This document shows, one piece after another, positions 6,871 to 13,257 of a DNA stretch of 29,916 bases. The translations under genes and the position numbers were made by a program. The stretch lies in NCBI GenBank assembly GCA_035551355.1, contig DASZNF010000043.1:1-29916 (forward strand), in the 5' to 3' direction. Under the pieces are notes generated by a model. That model saw only the letters and a program-made list of their open reading frames with translations, did not search any database and was not told the DNA's origin. The DNA is from DATATV01 sp035551355. Its GTDB lineage: Bacteria > Actinomycetota > Actinomycetes > Mycobacteriales > Pseudonocardiaceae. Each line of letters begins with the position of its first letter. Position 1 is the first letter of the stretch.

Positions 6871-7968
6871 ATGAACACCGAACGACCACTCGTCCTCATC
6901 CACGCCGAACCCTTGCTGGACAGCGTCTTGCAACTGGCCGCCGCGGCCGGCTGCGAACTGGAACGCGCCCCCGACGTAGCCGGCCTGCGCCGCGGCTGGG
7001 GCTGCGCGCCTTTGGTACTGCTCGACGAACGAGCCGCCGAAGGCTGCACACAGGCCCACCTGCCTCGCCGCGCGGGTGTCGTTGTGCTGTCCACCAGCGA
7101 TCCGCCCGATGTGTTGTGGCAGAAGGCGTTCGAGGTCGGCGCCGAGCACGTGATCCGCCTGCCCGACCAGGAACCCTGGCTGATCAACGTGTTGGCCGAC
7201 ACCGGCGAGCGGCCCGCCGTCACCGCGGGCCGGGTGTTCGCCGTACTCGGCGGCCGCGGCGGCGCGGGTGCCTCGGTGCTGTCGGCGGCGGTCGCGCTGA
7301 CCGCGGTCTCCCGGGGCGCGAGCGCGTTGCTGGTCGACTGCGATCCGCTGGGCGCCGGGGTGGATCTGTTGCTGGGCGCGGAAACCGAGGTCGGCCTGCG
7401 CTGGCCGGATCTGCGCATCGGCAGCGGCCGGGTGCCCGCGTCGGCGTTGCGTTCCGCGCTGCCCGGGCGGGCCGCCGGGCAGGCGCGGCTGGCCGTGGTG
7501 TCCTGCGATCGGAACGGGCAGGGCCCGGGGCCGGAGGCACTGGCCGCGGTCATCGACGCGGGCCGGCGGGCGGGCGACATGGTGGTGTGCGATCTTCCCC
7601 GGGAGCCCACCCCGGCCGCCGAACTGGCCGTGGACCGAGCCGACCTGGTGGTGCTGGTGGTGCCCGCGGAGGTACGGGCGTCGGCGGCCGCGCGGAGCCT
7701 GGCCCGGCGGGTGCACGGTCGCGGCGGCCAGGTGGCGCTGGTGGTGCGCGGGCCCGCGCCGGGTGGGTTGCGGGCCATGGACGTGGCCGAGGCCGTGGAC
7801 GTGCCGCTGCTGGCCGCGATGCGCTGGGAACCCGGTCTGCCGCAGACCGTGGATCGCGGTGCGTTCCGGCTGCGCCCGCGCGGTCCGCTGCGGGCGGCCG
7901 CCAACGCGGTGCTCGACGCGGTGTTGTCGGGCGCGCCGGTCCGGCGGGTCATGGGCGGTGCGGCATGA
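6871..7968 (+). CDS. ssd: septum-site-determining / CpaE-like protein Ssd
   Basis: This 365-residue protein is the 'helicase/secretion neighborhood' CpaE-like family, orthologous to M. tuberculosis Ssd (Rv3660c). It has an N-terminal receiver-like half (about 1-110) and a C-terminal MinD/ParA-like ATPase fold (about 115-350). The deviant Walker A has become VLGGRGGAGASVLSAAVAL, lacking both the signature Lys and the catalytic Lys of GK(T/S). LVDCDPLGAGVDLLLG keeps the switch-like region. Such CpaE-type proteins position Tad pilus machinery or affect septation. It opens the Tad operon, and its TGA overlaps the tadA ATG (ATGA). ATG 6871 gives a length like Rv3660c; in-frame starts at 6709 and 6736 would add low-complexity sequence. 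Confidence 0.88.
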   Translation: MNTERPLVLIHAEPLLDSVLQLAAAAGCELERAPDVAGLRRGWGCAPLVLLDERAAEGCTQAHLPRRAGVVVLSTSDPPDVLWQKAFEVGAEHVIRLPDQEPWLINVLADTGERPAVTAGRVFAVLGGRGGAGASVLSAAVALTAVSRGASALLVDCDPLGAGVDLLLGAETEVGLRWPDLRIGSGRVPASALRSALPGRAAGQARLAVVSCDRNGQGPGPEALAAVIDAGRRAGDMVVCDLPREPTPAAELAVDRADLVVLVVPAEVRASAAARSLARRVHGRGGQVALVVRGPAPGGLRAMDVAEAVDVPLLAAMRWEPGLPQTVDRGAFRLRPRGPLRAAANAVLDAVLSGAPVRRVMGGAA

Positions 7969-9131
7969 GCACCGAACTGGTCGACCGGGTGCGCCGCAAG
8001 CTGGCCAGCGGCGGATCGGTGATCACCCCGGCGGCGGTGGCCGACGCGGTGCGCAGCGAGGCGGGTGGCGTGCTCGGCCACACCGATCTGCTGGACGCGC
8101 TGCGCGAACTGGAACGCGAGTTCGCCGGAGCGGGCGCGCTGGAGCCATTGCTGGCCGATCCGGACACCACCGACGTATTGGTCACCGGACCCCGTCAGGT
8201 CTGGGTGGACGGCCGGGCCGGGCTGTGCCGCACCACGGTGCGGTTTCCCGACGAGAACGCGGTCCGCAGGCTGGCCCAGCGGTTGGCGCTGGCCGCGGGC
8301 CGGCGGTTGGACGACGCCCAGCCGCACGTGGACGCGTGGCTGCCCGGCTCGGGCCCGCACGGCCGGATCCGGATGCACGCGATCCTGCCGCCGCTGGCCG
8401 CCGAGGGCACCTGTCTGTCCCTGCGCGTGCTCCGGCCCGCCACCCACGACCTGGCCGCCCTGCGCGAACGCGGCACCTTCGACGCGACCACCGCCGAACT
8501 GCTCACCGCGATCGTGCGCCAGCGGCTGGCGTTCCTGGTCGTCGGTGGCACCGGCACCGGCAAGACGACCCTGCTGGCCGCGTTGCTGGGTTGCGTCCCG
8601 CCCACCGAGCGAATCGTCTGCGTGGAGGACGCCGGCGAGCTCCAACCCCGGCACCCCCAGGTCGTGCGCCTGGTGGCGCGTCCGCCGAACGTCGAAGGCG
8701 TCGGCGCGGTCACGGTCCGGGATCTGGTGCGCGAGGCGCTGCGCATGCGCCCCGACCGCCTGGTCGTCGGGGAGGTGCGCGGGGCGGAAGTGTGCGAGCT
8801 GCTGGCCGCGCTCAACACCGGCCACGACGGCGGCGCGGGCACCCTGCACGCCAACTCACCGGCCGAGGTCCCGGCCCGCCTGGAAGCGCTCGCCGCTCTC
8901 GGTGGCTTGTCCCGCGCGGCGCTGCACAGCCAGGCCGCCGCCGCCATCCAGGTGGTCCTGCACGTCAGCAGGGGCGACGACGGCCAACGCCGGTTGGTCG
9001 AGATCGGTGTCCTGCACCGCGAGCCCGAAGTGGTCACCGTGGTGCCCGCCTGGCGCCCCGACGGCCGCCAACTCGGCTGGCCCCACCTGGCCGAACTACT
9101 CGGTCGACGAGCGAGGAACCAGTCATGCTGA
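7965..9131 (+). CDS. tadA: TadA/CpaF family secretion ATPase
   Basis: This 388-residue type II/IV secretion ATPase powers assembly of Tad (Flp) pili at the inner face of the membrane. Walker A is GGTGTGKTT (Lys200), the Asp box is CVEDAGELQP (about 219-228), Walker B is RLVVGEVRG (about 265-273), and the His box is GHDGGAGTLHANS (287-298). The N-terminal domain covers residues 1-180 and contains the family's ITDVLVTGP-like segment (TTDVLVTGP). It corresponds to Rv3659c. ATG 7965 overlaps the ssd stop. The 3' end overlaps ATG 9125 of a small ORF (ATGCTGA) instead of meeting tadB directly. Confidence 0.95.
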   Translation: MSTELVDRVRRKLASGGSVITPAAVADAVRSEAGGVLGHTDLLDALRELEREFAGAGALEPLLADPDTTDVLVTGPRQVWVDGRAGLCRTTVRFPDENAVRRLAQRLALAAGRRLDDAQPHVDAWLPGSGPHGRIRMHAILPPLAAEGTCLSLRVLRPATHDLAALRERGTFDATTAELLTAIVRQRLAFLVVGGTGTGKTTLLAALLGCVPPTERIVCVEDAGELQPRHPQVVRLVARPPNVEGVGAVTVRDLVREALRMRPDRLVVGEVRGAEVCELLAALNTGHDGGAGTLHANSPAEVPARLEALAALGGLSRAALHSQAAAAIQVVLHVSRGDDGQRRLVEIGVLHREPEVVTVVPAWRPDGRQLGWPHLAELLGRRARNQSC

Positions 9132-9487
9132 CCCTGCTGGCACCTCATGCGCTCAGCCTGGCGCCGTCGGCGATCGCAGCGGCCACTCGGCCATCGTCAC
9201 CGGCGACGATGGCTCGGCCGTTGCCTGTCGCCGCGATCGTGGCGATCGGCCGGCCGCTGCCGCCCATCGCGAACGCGGTGATTGCCGCATCACTGCCGTC
9301 CGCGAGGTCACTGGCGGCCGCGCGGTCAGTGCCGTCCGCGAGGTCACTGCCGTACGCGAAACCGGCCTCGCCCGCATCCGGACCATCAGCGGCCCGCGAG
9401 CCAACTGCCCGCGCCGGGCTGCCGAGCACCGGCCGTCCGGCACCGAGCGGAACGCATGCCCGATCGACTGGGGGCTGGCCATGGTGA
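9125..9487 (+). CDS. hypothetical Ala/Ser/Pro-rich ORF bridging tadA and tadB
   Basis: A 120-codon ORF fills the unusual gap between tadA and tadB. ATG 9125 overlaps the tadA stop and has a GAGGAA site about nine bases upstream. Its TGA (9485-9487) overlaps the tadB ATG at 9481. The predicted protein is rich in Ala, Ser, Pro and Arg, starts with a hydrophobic stretch (MLTLLAPHALSLAPSAIAAA) and has SARSLxxARSVPSARSL repeats. The repeats come from a 20-bp direct repeat at 9294-9313 and 9330-9349. I recognise no family. It may be a translated linker that keeps ribosomes moving between tadA and tadB, or a remnant of an older tadB 5' end. Coding status is uncertain because of the low complexity. 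Confidence 0.35.
   Translation: MLTLLAPHALSLAPSAIAAATRPSSPATMARPLPVAAIVAIGRPLPPIANAVIAASLPSARSLAAARSVPSARSLPYAKPASPASGPSAAREPTARAGLPSTGRPAPSGTHARSTGGWPW
9294..9349. repeat. 20-bp direct repeat, two copies
   Basis: TGCCGTCCGCGAGGTCACTG occurs at 9294-9313 and again at 9330-9349, with a 36-base offset. The spacer also contains similar GCGGTCA sequence. It lies in the tadA-tadB junction. Confidence 0.85.
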
Positions 9488-10329
9488 TCGCCGCGCTCCC
9501 GGCACTGGCCGGCGCGTTGTTGTGCTGGCCCGCACGTCCGGCCATCGCTCGGCTCCGGGCGAGTACGTCGGCTTCGCCTCGGTGGTCCCGGCTACGCGCC
9601 CTGCTCCAACGCTGGCCATCCGGGCGTCGGCAGCCGATCGGCGCCCGGCCGCTGTTCGTGGCGGTGGGCAGCGTCGCGCTCGGCTGGCTGCTCGCCGGCC
9701 CCGGGCTGGGCGTCGCCCTCGCCTGCGCCGTGCACACCGCTCGCTCCCGTTGGCGGGCCCGCGGTCTGGCTCGCTTCCGTCTGTCGGCCGCCGCCGGGCT
9801 GGCCGACGCGGTCCGGGCGCTGGCCGCGGAGCTGCGGGCCGGTGCGCACCCGGCCGAGGCCGCCGAATCGGCCGCATCCGACGTGCCGGAACCGGCGGCG
9901 ACCGTGCTGCGCACCGTGGCCGGCACCGCCCGGCTCGGTGGCGATGTCGGCACGGCCCTGCGTCGACGGGAGTCCGAGTTCCCGGGTCTCGGCGGAGTGT
10001 TGCGGCCGGTGGCGCACGCCTGGTCCCTGGCCAACCAGCGCGGCCTGCCGTTCGCCGACGTGATGGACGCGGCCGGCCGGGACCTGGACGGCCGGGTCCG
10101 GTTCGCCCGCCAGGTCCAGGCCCGGATGGCCGGTCCCCGGGCCAGCGCGGCCGTGCTGGCCGGGCTGCCGATCCTCGGCGTGCTGCTCGGCGAGGGCATG
10201 GGTGCGCATCCGGTCCACGTCCTGTTGTCGCCGGGAATCGGCCAGGTGCTACTCGCTGTGGGTGTCGGCCTGGCGTGCGCAGGCGTGCGCTGGACCGCTC
10301 GGCTCACCGAGGGGGCGGTGCTCCCATGA
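9481..10329 (+). CDS. tadB: TadB-like type II secretion system F family membrane protein
   Basis: This 282-residue protein is one of the two T2SSF platform proteins of the Tad apparatus (Rv3658c-like). A hydrophobic N-terminus (MVIAALPALAGALLCW) and a central hydrophobic segment (LFVAVGSVALGWLLAGPGLGVALACA) precede the cytoplasmic T2SSF domain (about 100-215), which contains LADAVRALAAELRAGAHPAEA and GGDVGTALRRRESEFPGL. The C-terminus returns to the membrane (VLAGLPILGVLLG and IGQVLLAVGVGLACAG). ATG 9481 overlaps the end of the 120-codon ORF upstream. The stop lies in the first copy of a 16-bp repeat. Confidence 0.85.
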   Translation: MVIAALPALAGALLCWPARPAIARLRASTSASPRWSRLRALLQRWPSGRRQPIGARPLFVAVGSVALGWLLAGPGLGVALACAVHTARSRWRARGLARFRLSAAAGLADAVRALAAELRAGAHPAEAAESAASDVPEPAATVLRTVAGTARLGGDVGTALRRRESEFPGLGGVLRPVAHAWSLANQRGLPFADVMDAAGRDLDGRVRFARQVQARMAGPRASAAVLAGLPILGVLLGEGMGAHPVHVLLSPGIGQVLLAVGVGLACAGVRWTARLTEGAVLP

Positions 10330-10367
10330 CCGGTGTTCCCATGACCGTGACCGGTGCTCCCATGACC
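10316..10367. repeat. 16-bp repeat CGGTGYTCCCATGACC, three copies, spanning the tadB stop
   Basis: Copies lie at 10316-10331, 10331-10346 and 10352-10367; the first contains the tadB stop codon in its ATGACC. Each copy carries an ATGA, the same stop/start overlap that joins other genes here. The array may have arisen by duplication of an ancestral tadB/tadC overlap. Confidence 0.8.
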
Positions 10368-10511
10368 GGCCAGTCCGCTCCACGACCACCCGCCGGGCTC
10401 GGTCGGCCGCGGACTGTGCTGACCAGCCAGGCGCGGGGCGCCCAACCCGACCGCGCGCGTACTGAATCGTCCGGCCAACGGCGGCCGGGCCGGAAGCGAG
10501 GTGGGCGATGA
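10326..10511 (+). CDS. hypothetical small ORF bridging tadB and tadC (61 aa)
   Basis: The ORF starts at ATG 10326, overlapping the tadB TGA (ATGA), and ends with a TGA at 10509-10511 that overlaps the tadC ATG at 10508 (ATGA). A GAGGGGG sequence lies upstream. The product would begin MTGVPMTVTGAPMTG, reflecting the 16-bp repeat, and then become Arg/Pro/Gln/Ser-rich (RPGRKRGGR at the end). It has no family that I recognise and no membrane segment. Overlaps at both ends look like a coupling device, but the composition gives no independent sign of selection for protein sequence. Confidence 0.33.
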   Translation: MTGVPMTVTGAPMTGQSAPRPPAGLGRPRTVLTSQARGAQPDRARTESSGQRRPGRKRGGR

Positions 10512-11317
10512 CGGCGCAAGCGTTTGCCGCCCTGCTTCTCGCCCTTGCCGCGCTGCTCGGCCCGGGTCGAGCGGTGATCCACGCCCGGCTCACCGCGATA
10601 ACCGCCGAACCCCGGGGGCCTGATCCGCGCTCCGATGAGTGGGCAACGGCGATCGGTGAACGGCAGTCGGCGACGGCCAGATCCGGTCGCGGGTCCTGGT
10701 CTGACCGAGCGCGTCCGGCCCTGGTCGCGCTCGTCGCGACGACGGTGCTGGCGGTTGCCGCCGGTCCGGTCGTCGGGCTGTTACTCGGGCTGCCGCTCGG
10801 CCTGGCCGGGTGGTTCGGCGCGCGCCGGGTGGTCCGGCGGCTGCCCGGCCGCTGGTTGCGCCGGCCCGAAGCGGTGGACGAACTGCGTCTGGCCGGCTGC
10901 TGGGACCTGCTCGCCGCCTGCCTGCGCGGCGGACTGTCGGTGCCGCACGCGGTCCTGGCGATCGTTCCGGAAGTGCCCGGCGTCGCCGGGCAGGCGCTGG
11001 CGCGCACCGCCGACCTGCTGTTGCTGGGCGCCGACCCGGTCGAGGCATGGGCGCCCGCGCTCACACACCCGCAGACCGAGCGGCTGGCCCGCAGCTCCCG
11101 GCGCAGTGCGCGCTCCGGCGCGGCCCTGGCCGGGGTGGCCGAAGCCCTGGCCACCGAAGCCCGGTCCGGCGCGCAGGACCTGGCCGAGGCGCGGGCGCAA
11201 CGCGCGGCGGTCGCGGTGACCGGGCCGCTGGGCCTGTGCTTCCTGCCCGCGTTTTGTTGCCTCGGCGTGCTTCCGGTGGTCATCGGCCTGGCTACCAGGC
11301 TGCTGGCCTCCTGGTGA
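10508..11317 (+). CDS. tadC: TadC-like type II secretion system F family membrane protein
   Basis: This 269-residue second T2SSF platform protein corresponds to Rv3657c. Hydrophobic segments are at residues 3-20 (AFAALLLALAALLGPG), about 70-103 (LVALVATTVLAVAAGPVVGLLLGLPLGLAG) and the C-terminus (LGLCFLPAFCCLGVLPVVIGLATRLL). The T2SSF core (about 120-235) contains LLAACLRGGLSVPHAV and the SRRSARSGAALAGVAEAL segment. ATG 10508 has GAGGTGGG upstream and overlaps the stop of the 61-aa ORF. Residues 30-68 are a hydrophilic insertion of low conservation. Confidence 0.85.
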   Translation: MTAQAFAALLLALAALLGPGRAVIHARLTAITAEPRGPDPRSDEWATAIGERQSATARSGRGSWSDRARPALVALVATTVLAVAAGPVVGLLLGLPLGLAGWFGARRVVRRLPGRWLRRPEAVDELRLAGCWDLLAACLRGGLSVPHAVLAIVPEVPGVAGQALARTADLLLLGADPVEAWAPALTHPQTERLARSSRRSARSGAALAGVAEALATEARSGAQDLAEARAQRAAVAVTGPLGLCFLPAFCCLGVLPVVIGLATRLLASW

Positions 11318-11435
11318 CCAACCGACCGGTGACCAACCGACCGGTGACCCACCGACCGGTGAGCAGACCGACTGGTCAGCAACCGGCGGGTCAGCAACCG
11401 ACTCCGGTCCGGCAACCGCCGGGTCGGCAACCAAA
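11313..11435. repeat. degenerate 15-bp tandem array directly after tadC
   Basis: Two perfect copies of GGTGACCAACCGACC (11313-11327, 11328-11342) and a one-mismatch copy (11343-11357) are followed by increasingly diverged copies to about 11435. The first copy includes the tadC stop codon. Copies abut without spacers, so this is a minisatellite, not CRISPR. Confidence 0.85.
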
Positions 11436-11442
11436 AAGATGA
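11314..11442 (+). CDS. hypothetical small repeat ORF bridging tadC and the pilin gene (42 aa)
   Basis: A GTG at 11314 overlaps the tadC TGA (GTGA). The frame stays open across the whole 15-bp array and stops at 11442, in front of the pilin ribosome site. Because the repeat is a multiple of three, the product would be VTNRP repeats drifting to Gln/Pro-rich sequence. Translation is possible but unproven; the open frame may follow simply from the repeat period. Confidence 0.28.
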   Translation: MTNRPVTNRPVTHRPVSRPTGQQPAGQQPTPVRQPPGRQPKR

Positions 11443-11452
11443 AGGAGAAGAA

Positions 11453-11689
11453 ATGTCGTATCCATCGATCTGTCGTCGAGTCAGGGGCCGGATCCGCCGG
11501 TTCGTGCTGTTCCGTCCGCTGCGGGCCGTCACCCTCGGCCCGGACGACGGCATGAGCACGGCCGAGTACGCCGTCGGCACGATCGCCGCGGTCGCGTTCG
11601 CGGCGATCCTCTACGGCGTGGTCACCGGGGCCCCGGTGGTCAGCGGACTGTCCGCGCTGGTGCAACGGGCACTCGCGGTGAAGCTCTGA
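11453..11689 (+). CDS. DUF4244 Flp-pilin-like peptide
   Basis: This 78-residue protein matches the DUF4244 family (Rv3656c), the likely pilin subunit of this Tad system. A basic leader of 33 residues ends in DDG, followed by MSTAEYAVGTIAAVAFAAIL. This is a prepilin peptidase site after Gly33, with Glu at +5 and Tyr at +6 as in Flp pilins, then one transmembrane helix. A good AAGGAGAAG site lies before ATG 11453. The TGA overlaps the tadE ATG (TGATG). No prepilin peptidase gene is in the window. Confidence 0.9.
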   Translation: MSYPSICRRVRGRIRRFVLFRPLRAVTLGPDDGMSTAEYAVGTIAAVAFAAILYGVVTGAPVVSGLSALVQRALAVKL

Positions 11690-12072
11690 TGGGCGCGACC
11701 AGCCGGGCGGCCGACCCGGGCGGCGAGCGGGACGCGGGCATGGTCACGGTCGAGGCGGCGGTGTCGCTGTGCGCGGTCCTGGCCGTGCTGGCGATGGTGC
11801 TGGCGAGTTCGGTCGCGGCGCTCGACCAGATCCGCTGCACCGACGCGGCCCGGGAAGCCGCTCGGCTGGTCGCCATGGGGCAGAACGACAGCGCCCCGCG
11901 GGCGATCGCCGAGATCGCGCCGAGCGGAGCGACGTTCACGGTCGCCGGCACCACCAGCGCGGTCACCGTGGTGGTGAGCGCCGCGCCGGTGGGGGCGCTG
12001 CTGCCCGGCGTCCGGGTCAGCGCGCAGGCCTACGCCGTCCGCGAACCAGGAACCGAGGGAGCCGGCTCATGA
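11689..12072 (+). CDS. tadE: TadE-family pseudopilin
   Basis: This 127-residue protein has a short basic N-terminus, GMVTVEAAVSLCAVLAVLAMVLASSVAA (a Gly-Met site with Glu at +5 and one membrane helix), then the TadE-type continuation DQIRCTDAAREAARLVAMG. It corresponds to Rv3655c. TadE proteins are minor pseudopilins processed by prepilin peptidase and needed for Tad pilus assembly. Its start overlaps the pilin stop and its stop overlaps the next start (ATGA), so the three pilin-like genes are tightly coupled. Confidence 0.88.
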   Translation: MGATSRAADPGGERDAGMVTVEAAVSLCAVLAVLAMVLASSVAALDQIRCTDAAREAARLVAMGQNDSAPRAIAEIAPSGATFTVAGTTSAVTVVVSAAPVGALLPGVRVSAQAYAVREPGTEGAGS

Positions 12073-12581
12073 ACCGCCGCCGGATCGAGCACAGGCATGT
12101 CGTCAACCGAAGGGATGGCCGGACCAACCCGAGCCGCATCGCGAATCGCAATCGCCTCAGGGAGAACCAGAATCACCGCGCGAAATGGATCCGTGGCAGG
12201 TCACGGCTGGGAACGGGGCGGCAACGAAGATCGAACGACCGAGGGTCGGCCACGATCTGGGCGGCCGGTGTCATCGCCGCGCTGTTGGTGATCGCGGCGG
12301 CGGTGCTGGAAGTCGGCGCGGCCACCGACACCCGGCACCGCGCCGACAGTGCCGCGGACCTCGCGGCCCTGGCCGCGGCCGAGTACGCGCCGGACGGCGA
12401 GCCGTCGGCCTGCGGGCGGGCCCGCTGGGTGGCCGCCGGCATGAATGCGCGGCTGGACAGTTGCCGGTTGGCGGGGTGGGACGCGCTGGTGGTGGTCGAC
12501 GCGCAGCCGCCGGGGCTGCTGATCGGCCTGCCGCCGGTCACCGCCCACGCCCGAGCCGGTCCCGCCGGCGAGCCGACCTGA
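12069..12581 (+). CDS. TadE/G-like protein of the helicase/secretion neighborhood, with extended N-terminus
   Basis: This 170-residue protein is the Rv3654c-type family member. After a long Arg/Asn-rich N-terminus (residues 1-57) comes DRGSATIWAAGVIAALLVIAAAVLEVGAA, a membrane helix with a Gly-Ser entry, then HRADSAADLAALAAAEYA and a small C-terminal domain with two Cys (SACGRARWVAAG, LDSCRLAGW). Family members as I know them start only a few residues before DRGSA, so about 50 residues look like a lineage-specific extension. ATG 12069 overlaps the tadE stop. An internal start nearer DRGSA is possible, but no good site is visible. Confidence 0.82.
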   Translation: MNRRRIEHRHVVNRRDGRTNPSRIANRNRLRENQNHRAKWIRGRSRLGTGRQRRSNDRGSATIWAAGVIAALLVIAAAVLEVGAATDTRHRADSAADLAALAAAEYAPDGEPSACGRARWVAAGMNARLDSCRLAGWDALVVVDAQPPGLLIGLPPVTAHARAGPAGEPT

Positions 12582-12590
12582 CGCTCGTCT

Positions 12591-12690
12591 GACCGGGCCG
12601 CCACGACGACAACCCGGTAGGTCCGCCATGACGCCGACCCGACCGGGCCGCCATGACGCCAACCCGGTAGGGCGGCAATGACGCCCACCC
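12591..12690. repeat. 50-bp imperfect tandem duplication after the TadE-like gene
   Basis: Two 50-bp units begin GACCGGGCCGCCAYGACG and end CCACCC or CGACCC. Within each unit the CCGCCATGACGCC core occurs about twice, so the unit itself may be an older doubling of a 25-bp sequence. It starts ten bases after the stop codon at 12581. Confidence 0.8.
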
Positions 12691-12750
12691 GGCCGGCCGC
12701 CGTGAGGCCGGCCCGGCTGAGCGGTACGAGGCCGACGACTCGTGCGCAGC

Positions 12751-12784
12751 GACGAGCGGGAGAGAAAGACGAGCGGGAGAGAAA
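12751..12784. repeat. 17-bp perfect tandem duplication
   Basis: GACGAGCGGGAGAGAAA is repeated head to tail at 12751-12767 and 12768-12784. The second copy provides a purine-rich, ribosome-site-like stretch before an ATG at 12784. Confidence 0.9.
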
Positions 12785-13140
12785 TGAGCAGGAAGGAGGT
12801 GAACGGCACGTCGGCGGGAAGTGCACCGCGCGGCTCTGTCCGGTCCTACCGCGCGCTGCGGCGGCGTGGCGTCAGGTTGGCCGGGCTGCGGTCATCGGCC
12901 GGGCTGCGGTCAGCGGTCGGGTGAGTGGTGAGGTGAGCGGTGAGCGGTTTCGGCCGGTCGCACGGTCGGCGGGCGGGTTGCTGCGACGAATGGCATGGAC
13001 CAGCCGCTTGTGGCGGTGATCATGTCGTTCGTCGACGGTGAATGGCTGCTTGGGGACGGTCGTCCGTTCACTCTGAGATCGTTCGCCGTGTGCCAGCGAC
13101 CGGCTGCCGACAACGGGTTACGTATGACCCCGGTCATGCC

Positions 13141-13225
13141 GTTGTCTTGAATGCGGGCCACAACGCCACTGCACGGTGAAGGTGAAGAGGTCCCCGGGTG
13201 CAAGCCCCGCAAACCAATAGACAAC
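13141..13225 (+). promoter_or_regulatory. candidate structured mRNA leader with alternative pairings
   Basis: GTTGTCT (13141-13147) pairs with AGACAAC (13219-13225). Inside, TGCGGG (13152-13157) pairs with CCCGCA (13206-13211), leaving an asymmetric internal loop (TGAA opposite AACCAAT). The inner part includes GGTGAAGGTGAAGAGG and CCCCGGGTGCAAGCCCC. The same GTTGT can instead pair with ACAAC at 13160-13164, so two exclusive folds exist. The domain ends 15 bases before the GTAGGAGG ribosome site of the prim-pol gene. It matches no riboswitch class that I can name. Regulation is inferred from layout only. Confidence 0.35.
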
Positions 13226-13257
13226 CGCAGTGAGTGTTACGTAGGAGGCTGACAGAA

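Larger units (their letters stand above)
12582..13140. other. repeat-rich gap between the Tad operon and the prim-pol gene
   Basis: No gene is convincing here. It holds a 50-bp imperfect tandem duplication (12591-12640, 12641-12690), a perfect 17-bp duplication GACGAGCGGGAGAGAAA (12751-12767, 12768-12784), and an 18-bp-period repeat with core GCCGGGCTGCGGTCA (12880-12894, 12898-12912). A 46-codon ORF starts at ATG 12784 behind GGGAGAGA and ends at 12924 (Arg/Ser/Gly-rich). An Arg/Thr/Pro-rich ORF of 113 codons spans 12678-13019. Both look compositional. From about 13020 the sequence becomes less GC-rich and changes into the leader of the next gene. Confidence 0.6.

Noticed and set aside
11313..11435. 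Regular 15-bp repeats that could suggest a CRISPR array
   Set aside because: Copies abut directly without spacers, decay gradually, and no cas genes are near. It is a minisatellite.
12784..12924. 46-codon Arg-rich ORF behind a purine-rich stretch
   Set aside because: The ribosome-like site is part of a 17-bp duplication and the peptide contains repeat-derived sequence. Kept only as part of the gap description.
13141..13225. Cobalamin riboswitch, because of GCCACTG and GGTGCAAGCC
   Set aside because: The two motifs are in the wrong order and the domain is far too short. No B12-related gene follows.
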